DNA of 64,000 nt from Closterium sp. Naga37s-1 (lineage: Eukaryota; Streptophyta; Zygnematophyceae; Desmidiales; Closteriaceae), in assembly GCA_947471745.1 (NCBI GenBank), contig CANJKZ010000008.1, positions 2,210,001 through 2,274,000 on the forward strand, given 5' to 3'. Below the pieces are notes generated by a model that saw only the letters and a list, made by a program, of their open reading frames with translations, did not search any database and was not told where the DNA came from. Each line of letters opens with the position of its first letter. The stretch's first letter is position 1. The translations under genes were made by a program, and so were the position numbers. Below, in pieces: positions 21,101 through 32,491 of the stretch.

Positions 21101-24083
21101 GCTAGCCGTACTCGTACTACTAGAGCTGGAGGTTCTGGGACTCCTGGTGCTGCTGGAGGTGCTGCTGCTGTGGGTGCTGCTGCGTGCAGTCCTGGTGGTG
21201 GTGCTGGACGTGCTGGAGCTGCAGGTTCTGGAGGTGCTGGCCCTGGAGGTGCTAGTGCTGGTGTTCCTGGTACTGGAGACACAGGTGCTGTTGGAGGTAC
21301 TGGAGGCGCAGGTGCTGCTGGAGGTCCTGGAGGTGCTGGCCCTGGAGGTGCTAGTACTGGTGGTCCTGGAGTTGGTTGTGCTGGAGGTACTAGTACTAGA
21401 GGCGGAGCTGACACTGGAGGTACTCCTGGAGGTACTACTGGAGATACTGGAGTTAGTGGTGCTAGTCGGCAGGAGTTGCTCTCGCCGGTGCAGCTTCGCA
21501 AGTGGGCTGTCTGTTGGGGCAGTCCCAGTGGTGGAGCTGGTGGTACTGGTTCGGGGGGTGCTGTTGCTACTAGGGCTGGAGGTTCTGGGGGTGCGACTAC
21601 TCAGCCGCAGCCGGCTGCGCTTCGTCACCATCTCAGTCTCCCGCCTACTGCTACTGAGTTCCCGGTTTCTGGTACTACTCCTCCGTTACTGTTCCCACCG
21701 ACTGACCATTCTCAGCCACAGCTACTGCCTTGCTCCCCGCTGCCTACTCCTGCTCCTCACACTGAGGTGACTGCGTCCCTGACTGCGTTTGTCCCTGCTC
21801 ATGTTCGTCGTGTTCGCCGTCAACGTGCTCCGGCTGTACCGGGCACTCACGATATGACACTCCGTCCTTCCTCTGTTCCACAGCGTGTTGTCCTGCCGTC
21901 GCCTCCCGCGTCCTCTCTTCCGCACGTTCTTGACCCTGAGTCTGACCTTGTCCATGCTGCCAGTCCGACTGTCACTCATCTCCTTGCCACAGTTGTGACT
22001 GACCCTTCCTTTGAGTCTGCTGCTGCGTCTGCATTAGTTGCTGAGCTTGTTGACTTTGCCGCTTTGTGCCGCCTTGACTATGCTGCGAGTCTTGTTTTTT
22101 ACTCTTCCTATCCTCCGTCCGTCGGGGGTGAGCTTGCCCTTGGCTGTGACGTCCTTGAGGACAGGCAGTTTGAGCTGGAGTGCCTCGCGGCCGCTGCACC
22201 TCATCTCGCGTCCACGCTACTTTGCCCTGAGGGAGACCCAAATGCACTGGACATCCCGACCCCGCGCACTTACGCAGAGGCGATCACGGGTCCGTACTCC
22301 TCTCATTGGCAGACAGCCATGGATGCAGAGATGGCTTCCAGGAAGATTACAGGCACCTACGTCAACAAGGTTCCCCCGCATGGGGCGAACATAGTCGATG
22401 GCATGTGGATTTTCAGAGTGAAGCGGCCACCGGGTTCTCCGCCTGCCTTCAAGGCGCGTTACGTTGCACGAGGCTTCAGTCAGCGTGAGGGGGTTGACTT
22501 CTTTCAGACCTTCTCCCCTACCCTGAAGATGACCACTCTTCGGGTGCTACTGCACGTTGCAGCACAGTGCGACTACGAGCTGCACTCCCTCGACTTCTCG
22601 ACAGCCTTCTTGCAGGGCAGCCTTCACGAGGCTATCTGGTTGTGCCGTCCACGTGGCTTCACTGGGTCGTTTCCTGAGGGTACCCAGTGGAGTCTTCGGC
22701 GACCAGTCTATGACCTACGACAGGCGCCCCGCGAGTGGCATGACACACTGAGGACTACACTTGCGGCTCTTGGCTTCGCTCCCTCTACTGTTGAACCTTC
22801 GCTGTTTCTGCGCACAAACACTTATGTGTCGCTGTTCTACGTTCTCGTGTACGTTGAGGACTTGGTTTTTGCGACTGCTGACATTGAGGCTCTGGCCTTG
22901 GTGAAGGCGGAGCTGCAGGAGAGACACACTTGCACTAACCTGGGTGAGCTGCGGAGCTATCTTGGCTTGCAGATCACCCGGGACAGAGCACGCCGCACCA
23001 TCACCCTCACTCAGTCACACATGGTGCAGCAGGTCCTTCAGCGCTTCGGCTTCACGTGGTCCTCGCCACAGCCCACTCCTCTGTCTACCGGCCACTCGTT
23101 CTCAGCTCCACCTTCGGACGAGTCCGTAGAGCCGAGTGGTCCGTACCCAGAGCTTGTGGGTTGCCGCATGTACCTGATGACGTGCACACGACCTGACCTC
23201 GCGTACCCTCTCAGCCTCGTGGCTCGCTACGTGGCTCCTACTAGACATCGAAATGTGCAATGGGAAGCTGCGAAGAGGGTATTGCGTTACTTGTGCAGTA
23301 CATCGGGCATCGGGCTCGTGCTTGGAGGACTGGGTTCAGTTGTTCTCACCGGACACTCAGACGCTTCTTGGGCTAACGACCAGACTACTCACCGGTCGAC
23401 ACAGGGGTACAGTTTCAGCCTCGGCACTGGTTCTGTCTCGTGGAGGTCCACTCGCTCTTCTTCTGTACTTAGTTCCAGCTGTGAGGCCGAGATCTATGCT
23501 GGGGCTATGGCTGCACAGGAGCTCCGCTGGCTGACCTACCTGCTGACCGACTTGGGTGAGCGGCCTCGTTCTCCTCCAGTTCTGTACGTCGACAACAAGG
23601 CCATGATTGCCTTGTGTCAGGACCAGAGGCTGGAGCAGAGAACGAAGCACATTGCTCTCCGTTACTTCCTCACGCGAGAGCTGCAGCAGCGTGGTCAGCT
23701 TCGTCTTGCTTACGTGGCCACACTGGCCAACACTGCTGATGTCTTCACCAAGGCCCTTTGTTCTAGTGATCATCTACGTTTCTGTACTGCTCTTGGGCTT
23801 GTGCCCACTCTGCCGCACCTGCTTGTCTCTTGATTTTTCCTTGCACTTGTTGTACTCTGATATATATATGATTATACCTGCATGTCTGCACGCTAGGTTG
23901 TGATCAGTGTACTACAATTGCTATTATAAACTCTGCATGTGAACTGGCCTTGTGGCCGCTTGCTTGTGCTCAGAATGCGTGGTGATTTTGAGATCCACCC
24001 TGAGCTTTGCTTTGTTTGCTTCTCTTGACTGGTCTTGTGACCATTGTTTGCTCTGGCTATCCCCCATTTCGCCTATGGGGGTG

Positions 24084-24221
24084 TGTCAAAACATATGTGT
24101 TCTATGTTATGTAGGCTATATAAGGACTAGCCTTAGGGGGTACACAATTCACCTCGTCATTCTTACTTGTACCCCCCTCCCCAACCTAATCGACACTTCT
24201 TGTTCTCACATCCTTCTAACA
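24084..24221 (+). repeat. 3' LTR of Copia-2
   Basis: This block matches the 5' LTR at about 135 of 138 positions and is preceded by the polypurine tract. Confidence 0.93.
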
Positions 24222-24489
24222 AAATCGCGGAATGGTAGAGCGCAAGGGCGACTAGATGGGTGATGGGAGGGGAGAGAAGAAGGGTGACGGGAGGGCATTT
24301 CGAGGAGAGCGCGAGGGCGATGAGGTGGGTGATGGGAAGGGAAATACGAAATGCGACGGGCGAGCATTTCGGGCCAAGCGCGAGGACGACTAGGAGGGTG
24401 ATTTGAGGGGACACACGAAGGGCGCGGGGAGGGCGTTCCTGATCGAGCGCGACGGTGACGAGTTGGGCGATGGGAGGGGAGATGGGGGA

Positions 24490-25195
24490 GGAGAGAGCGA
24501 TGGCGACGGGAAGGGAGGGGAGAGAGCGAAGGAGATGGGAAGGGCGAGGAGAGAGGGAGGGCGACGGGAAGGGAGGGGAGAGAGCGAAGGAGATGGGAAG
24601 GGCGAGGAGAGAGGGAGGGCGACGGGGAAGGGAGGGGAGAGAGCGAAAAAGATGGGAAGGGCGAGGAGAGAGGGAGGGCGACAGGAAGGGAGGGGAGAGA
24701 GCGAAGGAGATGGGAAGGGCGAGCAGAGAGGGAGGGCGACGGGAAGGGAGGGGAGAGAGCGAAGGAGATGGGAAGGGCGAGGAGAGAGGGAAGGCGACGG
24801 GAAGGGAGGGGAGAGAGCGAAGGAGATGGGAAGGGCGAGGAGTGAGGGAGGGCGACGGGAAGGGAGGGGAGAGAGCGAAGGAGATGGGAAGGGCGAGGAG
24901 TGAGGGAGGGCGACGGGAAGGGAGGGGAGAGAGCGAAGGAGATGGGAAGGGCGAGCAGAGAGGGAGGGCGACGGGAAGGGAGGGGAGAGAGCGAAGGAGA
25001 TGGGAAGGGCGAGGAGTGAGGGAGGGCGACGGGAAGGGCGGGGAGAGAGCGAAGGAGATGGGAAGGGCGAGGAGTGAGGGAGGGCGACGGGAAGGGAGGG
25101 GAGAGAGCGAAGGAGATGGGAAGGGCGAGCAGAGAGGGAGGGCGACGGGAAGGGAGGGGAGAGAGCGAAGGAGATGGGAAGGGCGAGGAGAACTT
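24490..25195. repeat. 58-bp polypurine minisatellite, about 12 copies
   Basis: The unit contains 'gcgaaggagatgggaagggc' and recurs every 58 bp (for example at 24526 and 24584). The plus strand is almost pure G/A with isolated C and T. Because 58 is not a multiple of three and stop codons are rare in such sequence, long frames appear on both strands. I do not treat them as genes. Confidence 0.92.
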
Positions 25196-25199
25196 TGAG

Positions 25200-25640
25200 C
25201 AGAACTAAAGGGAGATGGCGAGGGCGAGGGTACATCACGGGCGATAGGAGAGAAGGGCGACGGGAGAGAGGAGGGGCGACGGGAGAGAAGGGTCTAGGGA
25301 GAGAAGAGGGGCGACGAGAGAGAGGAAGGGCGACGAGAGATGGGAAGGGCGACGGGGGAGAAGGGCGACGGGGGAGAGGGGCGACGGGAGAGAAGGGCGA
25401 CGGGAGATGGGAAGGGCGACGGGAGAGAGGGAGGGCGACGGGAGAGAAGTAGGGCGACGAGAGAGAGGAAGGGCGACGGGAAGGGGGAAGGGCGGTGGGA
25501 GAGATGGGCGACGGGAAGGGAGGGCGATGGGAGATGGGAAGGGCGACGGGAGAGAGGGAGGGCGACAGGAGAGAAGAAGGGCGACGAGAGAGAGGAAGGG
25601 TGGCGGGAAGGGAGGGGGAGGAAGATTGCGCGGGGTGAGA
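25200..25640. repeat. irregular purine-rich short repeats ('gggcgacgggagagag')
   Basis: This continues the minisatellite with a shorter, less regular unit of 16-20 bp. It is strongly G/A on the plus strand and has no coding evidence. Confidence 0.85.
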
Positions 25641-25699
25641 GAACGTGAGGTTGACGCGGCGAGGAAGGAGCGAGAGCAGTCGAGGGTGACGGGATATTG

Positions 25700-26151
25700 A
25701 CATTTGCGCACCACGGAAATACTAACGTTACGCTAGTGGTGTACGTATTACATTGCGTACCCAAGCTAAGTCGATAGATAACACACTCGAACTACGTAAC
25801 AAATCGCGTTGGGCCTAGGACACAAAACTACTAAGATTTCAGCTAACTTAGATAGGCACTGAAGTAGTGACTATTGGAGAACTAAACAGAGTTGTGAACC
25901 CAGTTCTAGCTTGAAACCAGAGTTGGGCCTAGCGACCAAAGCAACGGTCGTGAGGGTCCAGCACGTAGAGATGCGATGGGTGAATGTTCCTTTTGGCGGG
26001 AGCCCAGAAAATGTTCCTTTTGGCCCTAGCCAATCACATTTGTTCGATCTGAACACTTCTGTTGTGTTGTACAGTGCTATGTTGGCCCGATCCCTTTCTC
26101 TCGTCGCAACATGGTTTCAAGCTGGGTGGGGGTTCACTATTTTGCATTTCG
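25700..26151. other. no gene seen
   Basis: The only local structure noticed is a short direct repeat, 'aatgttccttttggc', twice near 25985-26025. Confidence 0.5.
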
Positions 26152-26303
26152 GTTTTAACCAAGCTCAGGCCGGAGAGTTGGCAGGGAGCACGTGGCCCCT
26201 CGCACAATGTGACAAGGTGGGTAGTGGGGATTTGGAGTGATGGCGTGCCAGCACATGGTCTCCATTGCAGCCTATTGGTCACTACATGAAATCAATTTCA
26301 CTA

Positions 26304-26595
26304 CCGTCATCACCCGGATATAAGACAGTGTTGAATAGAAGACAGGGGGTGTCTATTATCCGGGTGTCTCTTATAAACGGGGTAGCCTCATTATAAGACA
26401 CCTATTTGTGTGTACGAGTTAAGCCAGTGTAGGGGTTAGGGGCAATTGTATAACGAAGGGGTATCTTCTAAACGGTTCTTTGTCCATTTATAAGACTTAT
26501 AAGACACCCTAAACCGTCCCAAATATAAGACAACCCAAGCATTTTTGCCCGTGTACGAGATAAGACATATATGTCTTATATCCGGGCGATGACGG
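26304..26595. mobile_element. 292-bp MITE with pogo-1-like ends
   Basis: About 24 bp of inverted repeat at the ends contain ACCCGGATATAAGACA on the left and its near-perfect complement on the right (one mismatch). A TA duplication flanks it (26302-26303 and 26596-26597), and the empty site is preserved at 15753-15754. The core CCCGGATATAAG is the same as the ends of pogo-1. Several internal 'ttataagac' motifs repeat. It has no coding capacity. Confidence 0.9.
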
Positions 26596-26728
26596 TAACA
26601 GTGCTTGAATTCAGGAGCCAATGGAGCTTGATTTGTATGACTTTTTGCGGTAGAAACCACACAGATCAGTTGTGTTCCTGAAGTTCATTCAGAATCTGTG
26701 TTTTTTCTCTATTTCTGTGACTTCCACA

Positions 26729-26771
26729 CCCCCCCCCCCCCCCCCCCCCCCCCCTCCCCCCCCCCTCCTCC
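26729..26771 (+). repeat. poly-C tract
   Basis: A nearly unbroken C run of about 43 bases, much longer than the matching tract in the other copy of the repeat (near 15880). Confidence 0.9.
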
Positions 26772-27030
26772 TCCCCCCTCGTCTCAAAATCAAACACCCC
26801 CCTGAAGCGGGTATTTATCAATACACCCTAGGGTGTACAATGCGGGCTTAAATGCAATGAATATACATAGGCAGACGCTATGATGCTTTGTCCACACACT
26901 CATTGCCGGTTGACATGCGCACATGATGGTCTTGTGGGACCAGCTCATCGCTCAAAAACTAGTTCCCTCAATGATTCGCCCACCTAGACTGAAGGCTGAC
27001 TAACTCCTGGACTGGCTAACTCCTCTCTGC

Positions 27031-28783
27031 TCACTCAGATTCCTTTTGCTGCGACTCACCTCGTTCCCCTGCCTGGCTGCCTGTCATCTGCACCCGTGTC
27101 TTTCTGTGGCAGGGAAGCGAGAAGAACACACAGTTCCAGGAGCAGCACGATTCGGGAATGCTCATGGTGGGTACGCCTGCACCAGCTGCGCCTGCACCAG
27201 TAGCTCCTGATGCTCCCGCCCTGCTCCAGATGTTCGGCTTGGGCTCTTGAGCACGCACCACACCTGTGGCTCCTCCCACTGCTGGAGGCTGTTGCTTGTC
27301 GCTGCCACGCGTGTTCTCGTCATCCTCGTCTCCCCCATGCGCCATGTTGAGGTCAAAGGACAGCCCTAGCTCTGCCCTCTCACTCGCACCATGACTCCCA
27401 CCAGCACCACCAGCAGCAGCAGTGGCAGCCAGGGAGAAGGTCGCTCTGGTGGAAGAGTCATCGGCACGAGACCCGTGCTCGCCTGCTGCAGTCGCACCAA
27501 ATCCTCTCTCTGCCTGAGCTGGAAGAGAGCCGGCGAGAGACAAGTCAGATGCCTGCCAGGGCGGCAGGTTGCGATCAAGGATTTCCACGCGGGAGCGCTG
27601 AGTCTTGTGCCACCGCTGCGTGTCCACAGCATACACCGCTGCCTCCTCTCCCCTGCACACCCTGTCCTCCCCTCCACCTCCTCGCCTATCCTCCATCCCT
27701 CCTGCAGCCCTGGCCGGCACCCCAAGCCCACCGTGAAGACCGCCGGCAGTAGGGAAGGCGGAGGGCGAAGGTCCCCACTGCTCTCCTCTGCGCACGTGCG
27801 CTGCTCTCAGCCACCCAGCCATAGCAGTCACATCCGCCACTCCTGCTGACGCCGTGTCTGCTGATGCTGCAGCACCACCATGCACCAACTCGTCAACCGC
27901 CATGCCATCGTACGCCATACCGTCTTTCTCCCCGTCCTCAACCCGCACACCATGCTTCACCAAGTCTAAGTCCCTCGATTGATGAAACTCCTTACCACCG
28001 CCTCGCATTCTGTTTCGATCAGACATGTTAACATTTTCCCCTGTATCTTCTCCTCTTCCGTTCCCTGACCGAAAACGCTTTGGAGGGCTCAGCAACTTTT
28101 CACCTGCCATGGGATTTGTTTCAGTGAAGTGCTGCTGCCCGTGCACTCTCAACCCTCGCTGGCCACCTTCCGCACCCTGCAATCCGGCTGTCACGGACGA
28201 GCGATGGGAAGGCAGAGAGAAGGAGTAGGCGAGGGAAGGAGAGGCAGGGGAGGGGGCACTGAGGGAGGATCGATGAGGGGGAGATGTGTTGGTGATGCTG
28301 GCCTGCCGTGTAAAGGGGGTTGCACTTGCTGAAGTTCTCTCCATCTGCTGCTTCTCGCTCTGCTGCCCAACTGACTGCCTTGCTGGGTGCTCCATGAATG
28401 AACCGCCCGAGAGAATCTCACTCTGCGGCCGCTTGCTTCCCGACGCTTGGCCTTTTCTCTCCAGGCTCCTAAGCCCTACAACTTCAGAAGCTCCTTTTCC
28501 CCTGCTCTTGGCCTTCCGCGACATGTCCTTTCCCACGGCCTCCCCACCACTCGCCGCTGAATCAAGCACGGACAGCCGAGGCCACAACATGCCTGTACTG
28601 TCTCTCACAGTCGTGCTGATGTCCTTTCCTTCACCACCCTTTCCACTACCCTTTTTGTCACTCTCCCTCCTCCCAATGTTTCTACTCCCATCCCCAGCAT
28701 TTGTACTCACACCCGAGCGCCCACTGCGACCGGCAGCAGCAGAAGCTCCAGCACCTCCTGACGCCACATGGCTTGGCCCAGCC

Positions 28784-28844
<61 letters not shown>

Positions 28845-30462
28845 CAGCAGCAGCAGCAGAAGCAGCAGCGGGTGCAGAGGCCTGCATGGCCTGAGAGCCC
28901 AGGGAGCAGCGCCAGCGGTCGTGCTGATGCTGCTTCAGGCCTCCCGCCGTGGGGAAGCTCTGCTTGCACACAGGGCACACGTGTGGGCCCTCGTCGTCCG
29001 ACCGCAACCACTTGGCCAAGAGCTTGCTCACACGAGGAGCCATGCCACCCTCGTCGTCGCACACAGCAGCTCTGCCTCCGCCACTCCCAGCGGTGACTGT
29101 CCTGGCAGCACCGGCGCTTAGAGCAGCGGTGGTGGCGGAGGATATTGCGAGCGAGGAGGCAGGCTGGGAGGCTGTAGGTTGAACAGCTGCTGCCCCGGAT
29201 GCTGCTGAATCGACAGCCACGCTGCGTGGAACAACCCCGTGGTGGCCGGAAATGGCGGCAGCAGCAGCAGCCAGCACCATGGCGCGCTGCACTCCCATCA
29301 ACGCCTGTCCAGACAGCGCCGCAGACAACGCAGAGGCTGATGCAGGAGCTGCAGGTGCTGGGGATGCTGCAGCCGGAGCAGAGGCAAATGAAGGGTTGAG
29401 CTGGGTGGATGGAACACGCGAGAGCGACGCCGGGATGACTGTGGCGTTTCCCATCACTGCGCCGTACTCCTGTGCGCTCAGAAGACGCCTTCCTTGTGAG
29501 AATCCTGCATCTACTGCGTTCGCTGCTGCAAAGCCGGCAGCTGCACCGGCAGCAACAGCTTCTGCGGCGTTGGAGCCGCTGGCACTCGATGCAGCCGCCG
29601 CTGCAGCCACAGCAGCCATGACGACAGCGATCATGGACTCTCTGCTGCGTGCCTCCTCGCCTGCCGCCTCCCGGTGTAGCGCAGGCAGGCCTCGAGCCAC
29701 CATCGCTGGATCGCATGCTGCCGCCGTCTGGAAGGTTGAATGCGCCTGCGTTTCTCTTCCAGCTGTGGCACGACCGGTGCTGGTAGTTTGGGAGTCTCCA
29801 AGGCGGTAAAGCGAAGATTCATGCTGAAAAGGCGGACGTTCCGGGGCCAGGCGGACTCCTCCCGTCGCTGCAGCGCCAGAGAGGTGGCTCCAGAGACCTG
29901 TGGTAGATGGGTTGTTGAGATCTTGCGGGTTGGGTGGCCGATACCAAATATCTCTGGATTCGATGGCGTTTCTTTCAACCAGGTGTGTCGTTGGAACGCT
30001 GGATCCAGAAATCAGTAGATCTGCTTCAAGTTGAAAATTGACAGCTCCTTGACTGGATCTGACGCCTGCTTCACGGCGATACTGAGGCTCATGCGTTTCC
30101 TGACGGAGTTGGAGTTCGGTTGCAGGGCCATGTACGCGGTGTTCTTCAAGACAACGAATCGGTGGCGAATGTCGTGAAGGAAACTCGGCGATTTCTCCTC
30201 CCACTCGCACTTGATCATCGCCTCCATGATGACGGTCATGCGGCGGAATTTCTGAGTGATCGGCATGGGCCCTGGCGCCCAAGGATGGATTGGGAGCGAG
30301 ACTGAGCTCAAGCTCTAGTTGAGGCTGAGGACGAGGAACTTGCCTTGCATGTTCATACTGATCGCGCATTTCGGAAAGAAAGAAAGCTATTTTTGAGGAA
30401 CTTCTATCTAGATTTCCCAGTTGAGCTGCCTGTGACGAAGTTTGTGCGGCGAGATAAGGCAT
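27031..30462 (-). CDS. zinc-finger protein with EAR-like motifs (probable host transcription regulator)
   Basis: A frame open for 3.7 kb in GC-rich sequence, too long for chance. From the first in-frame ATG (30462) it would give about 1143 residues. Visible parts: an LxLxL stretch (LELELSL, residues ~48-54); Ala-rich regions; one finger at 28906-28977, C-x2-C-x12-H-x6-C (ends HVCPVC and RWRC); a poly-Ala run from the GCA repeat; a basic PPKRFR near residue 793; and LGLSFDLNM near residue 1032, like EAR repression motifs of plants. I infer a nuclear DNA-binding repressor. The open frame extends upstream to a GTG at 30732 that coincides with a splice-donor-like GGAG/GTGAGT, so exons upstream are likely. 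Codon use in the 5' third (30013-30266) favours another frame, so the 5' structure is unsure. The part from about 29650 down to 27031 is the best supported. Confidence 0.7.
28784..28858 (+). repeat. (GCA)n microsatellite within the zinc-finger gene
   Basis: About 25 trinucleotides, nearly pure, encode a poly-Ala run on the minus strand just after the zinc finger. Confidence 0.95.
30012..30266 (-). CDS. candidate alternative exon or small ORF overlapping the zinc-finger frame
   Basis: In a different frame from the long ORF, an ATG at 30266 opens 84 codons to a TGA, including FLHDIRHRFVVLKNTAYMAL and SVRKRM. By hand count about 68 of 84 third positions are G or C (about 81%), against roughly 40% for the long frame over the same stretch. 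That is the pattern of genuinely coding sequence in this GC-rich genome. A pyrimidine-rich stretch ending in CAG/GG lies just upstream and could be a splice acceptor. I recognise no domain. It may be a true exon of the zinc-finger gene or part of another gene. Confidence 0.4.
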   Translation of the reverse strand: MPITQKFRRMTVIMEAMIKCEWEEKSPSFLHDIRHRFVVLKNTAYMALQPNSNSVRKRMSLSIAVKQASDPVKELSIFNLKQIY

Positions 30463-30732
30463 CACGTGAGTCTGGTCTAGTGACTGCTCTGTGACAAAGA
30501 GACTAGGATCCAGCACGGTGAGGGTTTCACTGAAGTTCACAGTGCAACTGATTAGCGCAGGATGAAGTGAAGCAATGTTGCCCTCTTGGAATTGGAGGGA
30601 TCCCTTGCCTGAGTCGCTGACAGCTGGTGACTCACACCCAACGCATCCCCTTTTTTCATTTTCAGCATTTCGAAGTTCAGCACAAAAAATAGAATCGAAC
30701 TTCCCCAGAGCAATACCTCCATCGCCACTCAC

Positions 30733-32057
30733 CTCCAGTAATTTCTACTTATCTGAGCTAGTGATAGTCGAATGCATATGCAATTAAATTCTTCGAGATA
30801 TTTAGCATAACGTACTCACATGTATATTTTACAGAGTAATTGTTCTCCCAGGAGAAATAACCGTAGGAAGTAACAGAAACGTTTTTATGTATGTTAATTA
30901 TAATATTTACCCCATAGTGGGTCTTTCCTGTGTACAATTACTGCTGAAAATTTCGAACTTGAGAGCTCATCAGAGCCTCACTTTGCCCAACAAACCGGCA
31001 TGCAGCCCAAACACCCCAGGTCCCCACCCTGTCATTTCTCCACGATGGATGGCAATGGAGCTAGCCCTAGATTCTGGTCCTTGCGCCACCCGATGCTGCT
31101 GCACGGGCGAGGTTGATGCGTGAACCGCAAAGCATAATCTTGGTTACACCACCAGAAGCGATGGCTGGCGGTGAGGTGCGCTCACTCGTATTTTGCACCT
31201 GCTGTTCAGGATTCCGTCGATTCTTAAGCGTTTAGGGACATGGTCAATGAAAAAAATAAAGGACAAACCACGTACGTGTAGGCCCAGAATTGGAACTCTT
31301 GAGTGGGTTCAGCCATTTTAAACACGGTCGATCTATGCTTCATTTCGGTATGAAAATAACAGTAATTTTACAAACTGATAATTGAAAACAAGCAGACTCC
31401 GTATATAAAAAGTACTGAAAACCTTTGTTTGCTGGGTGATTTTGTTTATGCACAGAGTTTTTGCACACCACGAAAAGCGATAAACTGACGAGATCCAGCA
31501 CAAAAACAAATCCACCAATGAAGATTTGTGGAAGGATCTATTCATCATTAGTAATTCACGCGCGGACTGTCATGATGAGCAAGATATTCCAAAACATCAC
31601 GAAGGCCGTCGATTTTGAGGAGATCTTCACCGCAAAGGATATGTGATCTATAGAAGGATCTATATGAAACGGTTATCAGTTCCGAAATCCTGCTTTAGCT
31701 GCTCTCAGGAAACAGGGAAGGAAGCTGCACAGTACACAACCCTTCAAAAATCGGTTCGGTGCCCGAAACGACCAAACCTAGATCTAGGGGTACCCCAAAC
31801 TCAGGGATTGCGGAGCGCAATCAGATATTCGAGAGTTTGGAATCCTGAACCTCACCCTGTAAGTACACGCCATAAGTCTCTGCCTTCATTCCTACCTAAA
31901 AACTTTTAGCTCGATATCGTCTAACGTAACAATGAGAACATGCATATGCCCACTCTGCTTCATAGAAATTCCGTGACTCGGCCTGCTTACACAAGTTTCA
32001 AGGCATGCTTAGAATGATTTCCAGCATATCTAAGTTGTCATCAGAAAAATGTCACAA
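30733..32057. other. AT-rich flank of the zinc-finger gene; possible promoter and 5' exons
   Basis: Composition switches from GC-rich to AT-rich at 30733, as expected for non-coding sequence upstream of the minus-strand gene. I cannot locate a promoter or an upstream exon with confidence. A 31643-31909 stretch on the plus strand is open for 88 codons and ends near a donor-like 'gtaagt', but has no recognisable motif. Confidence 0.45.
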
Positions 32058-32062
32058 GTTGT

Positions 32063-32491
32063 TGTTACGAATAGTAAAAGATGAAGCATTACTGTGCACT
32101 CCTTACCGCAGCACGCACTACCGAGGCTGAAGACGAAAAGACGGAAGTGACGCGAAGGGTCGTACGGTTACGAAAGGATCTGGACCGTCGGGCAGACAGC
32201 ATCAGGCAGCAGCAGTGGCAAGGATTCTGCCTAGGCAGTTCGTAACCGTCTGGAGTCGCACGGTTGACTTTCGCTGCAATAAGGGAATGTACCCCTTAGA
32301 GTACATGGCTAGCCTAGGCCGATTCAAATTCCCTTGTACTCTTATTTATATTATTGTACTTGCATGTTTTTATTATCTCAAACATTTTCCATCCACTCTG
32401 CTATTGAGGTCAAGGGCCCACCACCACTACTCAGACGTGTGCGAACCTTCCTGAGGTGATCCTAGGGACGATCAACATCTGATCGCAGCAT
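32063..32491 (+). repeat. 5' LTR of Copia-5
   Basis: 429 bp, TGTTACGAATAG to GATCGCAGCA, followed by the primer site. Confidence 0.93.

Larger units (their letters stand above)
16341..24221 (+). mobile_element. Copia-2: full-length Ty1/Copia retrotransposon with TRIM-2 nested in gag
   Basis: The LTRs (16341-16478 and 24084-24221, 138 bp) differ at about three positions, so the insertion is young. They are flanked by AAGTC and AAATC, a 5-bp duplication with one difference. The primer site TGGTATTAAGAGC follows LTR1, and a purine tract (tatgggggtg) precedes LTR2. In order come a CTG-rich leader, gag (from 17303, split by TRIM-2), a Gly-rich linker (18450-18700), a stretched zinc knuckle (near 18775-18855), protease (TLDSEAS near 19130), GAG-pre-integrase (LLWHHRLGHPS), integrase (HSDRGGEF, PQQNGIAERRIG), a Gly/Ala-rich hinge (20750-21600), reverse transcriptase and RNase H (to 23833). 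It is broken at a few points. Confidence 0.95.
26152..26831. repeat. dispersed 350-bp repeat, copy 2, interrupted by a MITE
   Basis: This is the same block as 15613-15964, with a 292-bp insertion at the TA that is uninterrupted in copy 1. It ends at the same 'aatacaccct'. Confidence 0.85.

Noticed and set aside
24490-25195. CRISPR array
   Set aside because: Regular repeats, but no unique spacers of fixed length. The whole 58-bp unit repeats, in a eukaryotic-type context.
24390-25703. Long open frames on both strands in the purine-rich block (for example 437 codons on the minus strand)
   Set aside because: The 58-bp unit shifts frame every copy and the sequence simply lacks stop codons. The peptides are Ser/Pro or Gly/Arg low complexity.
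31643-31909. 88-codon plus-strand open frame ending near a donor-like gtaagt
   Set aside because: No recognisable motif, ordinary length for chance, mixed composition.
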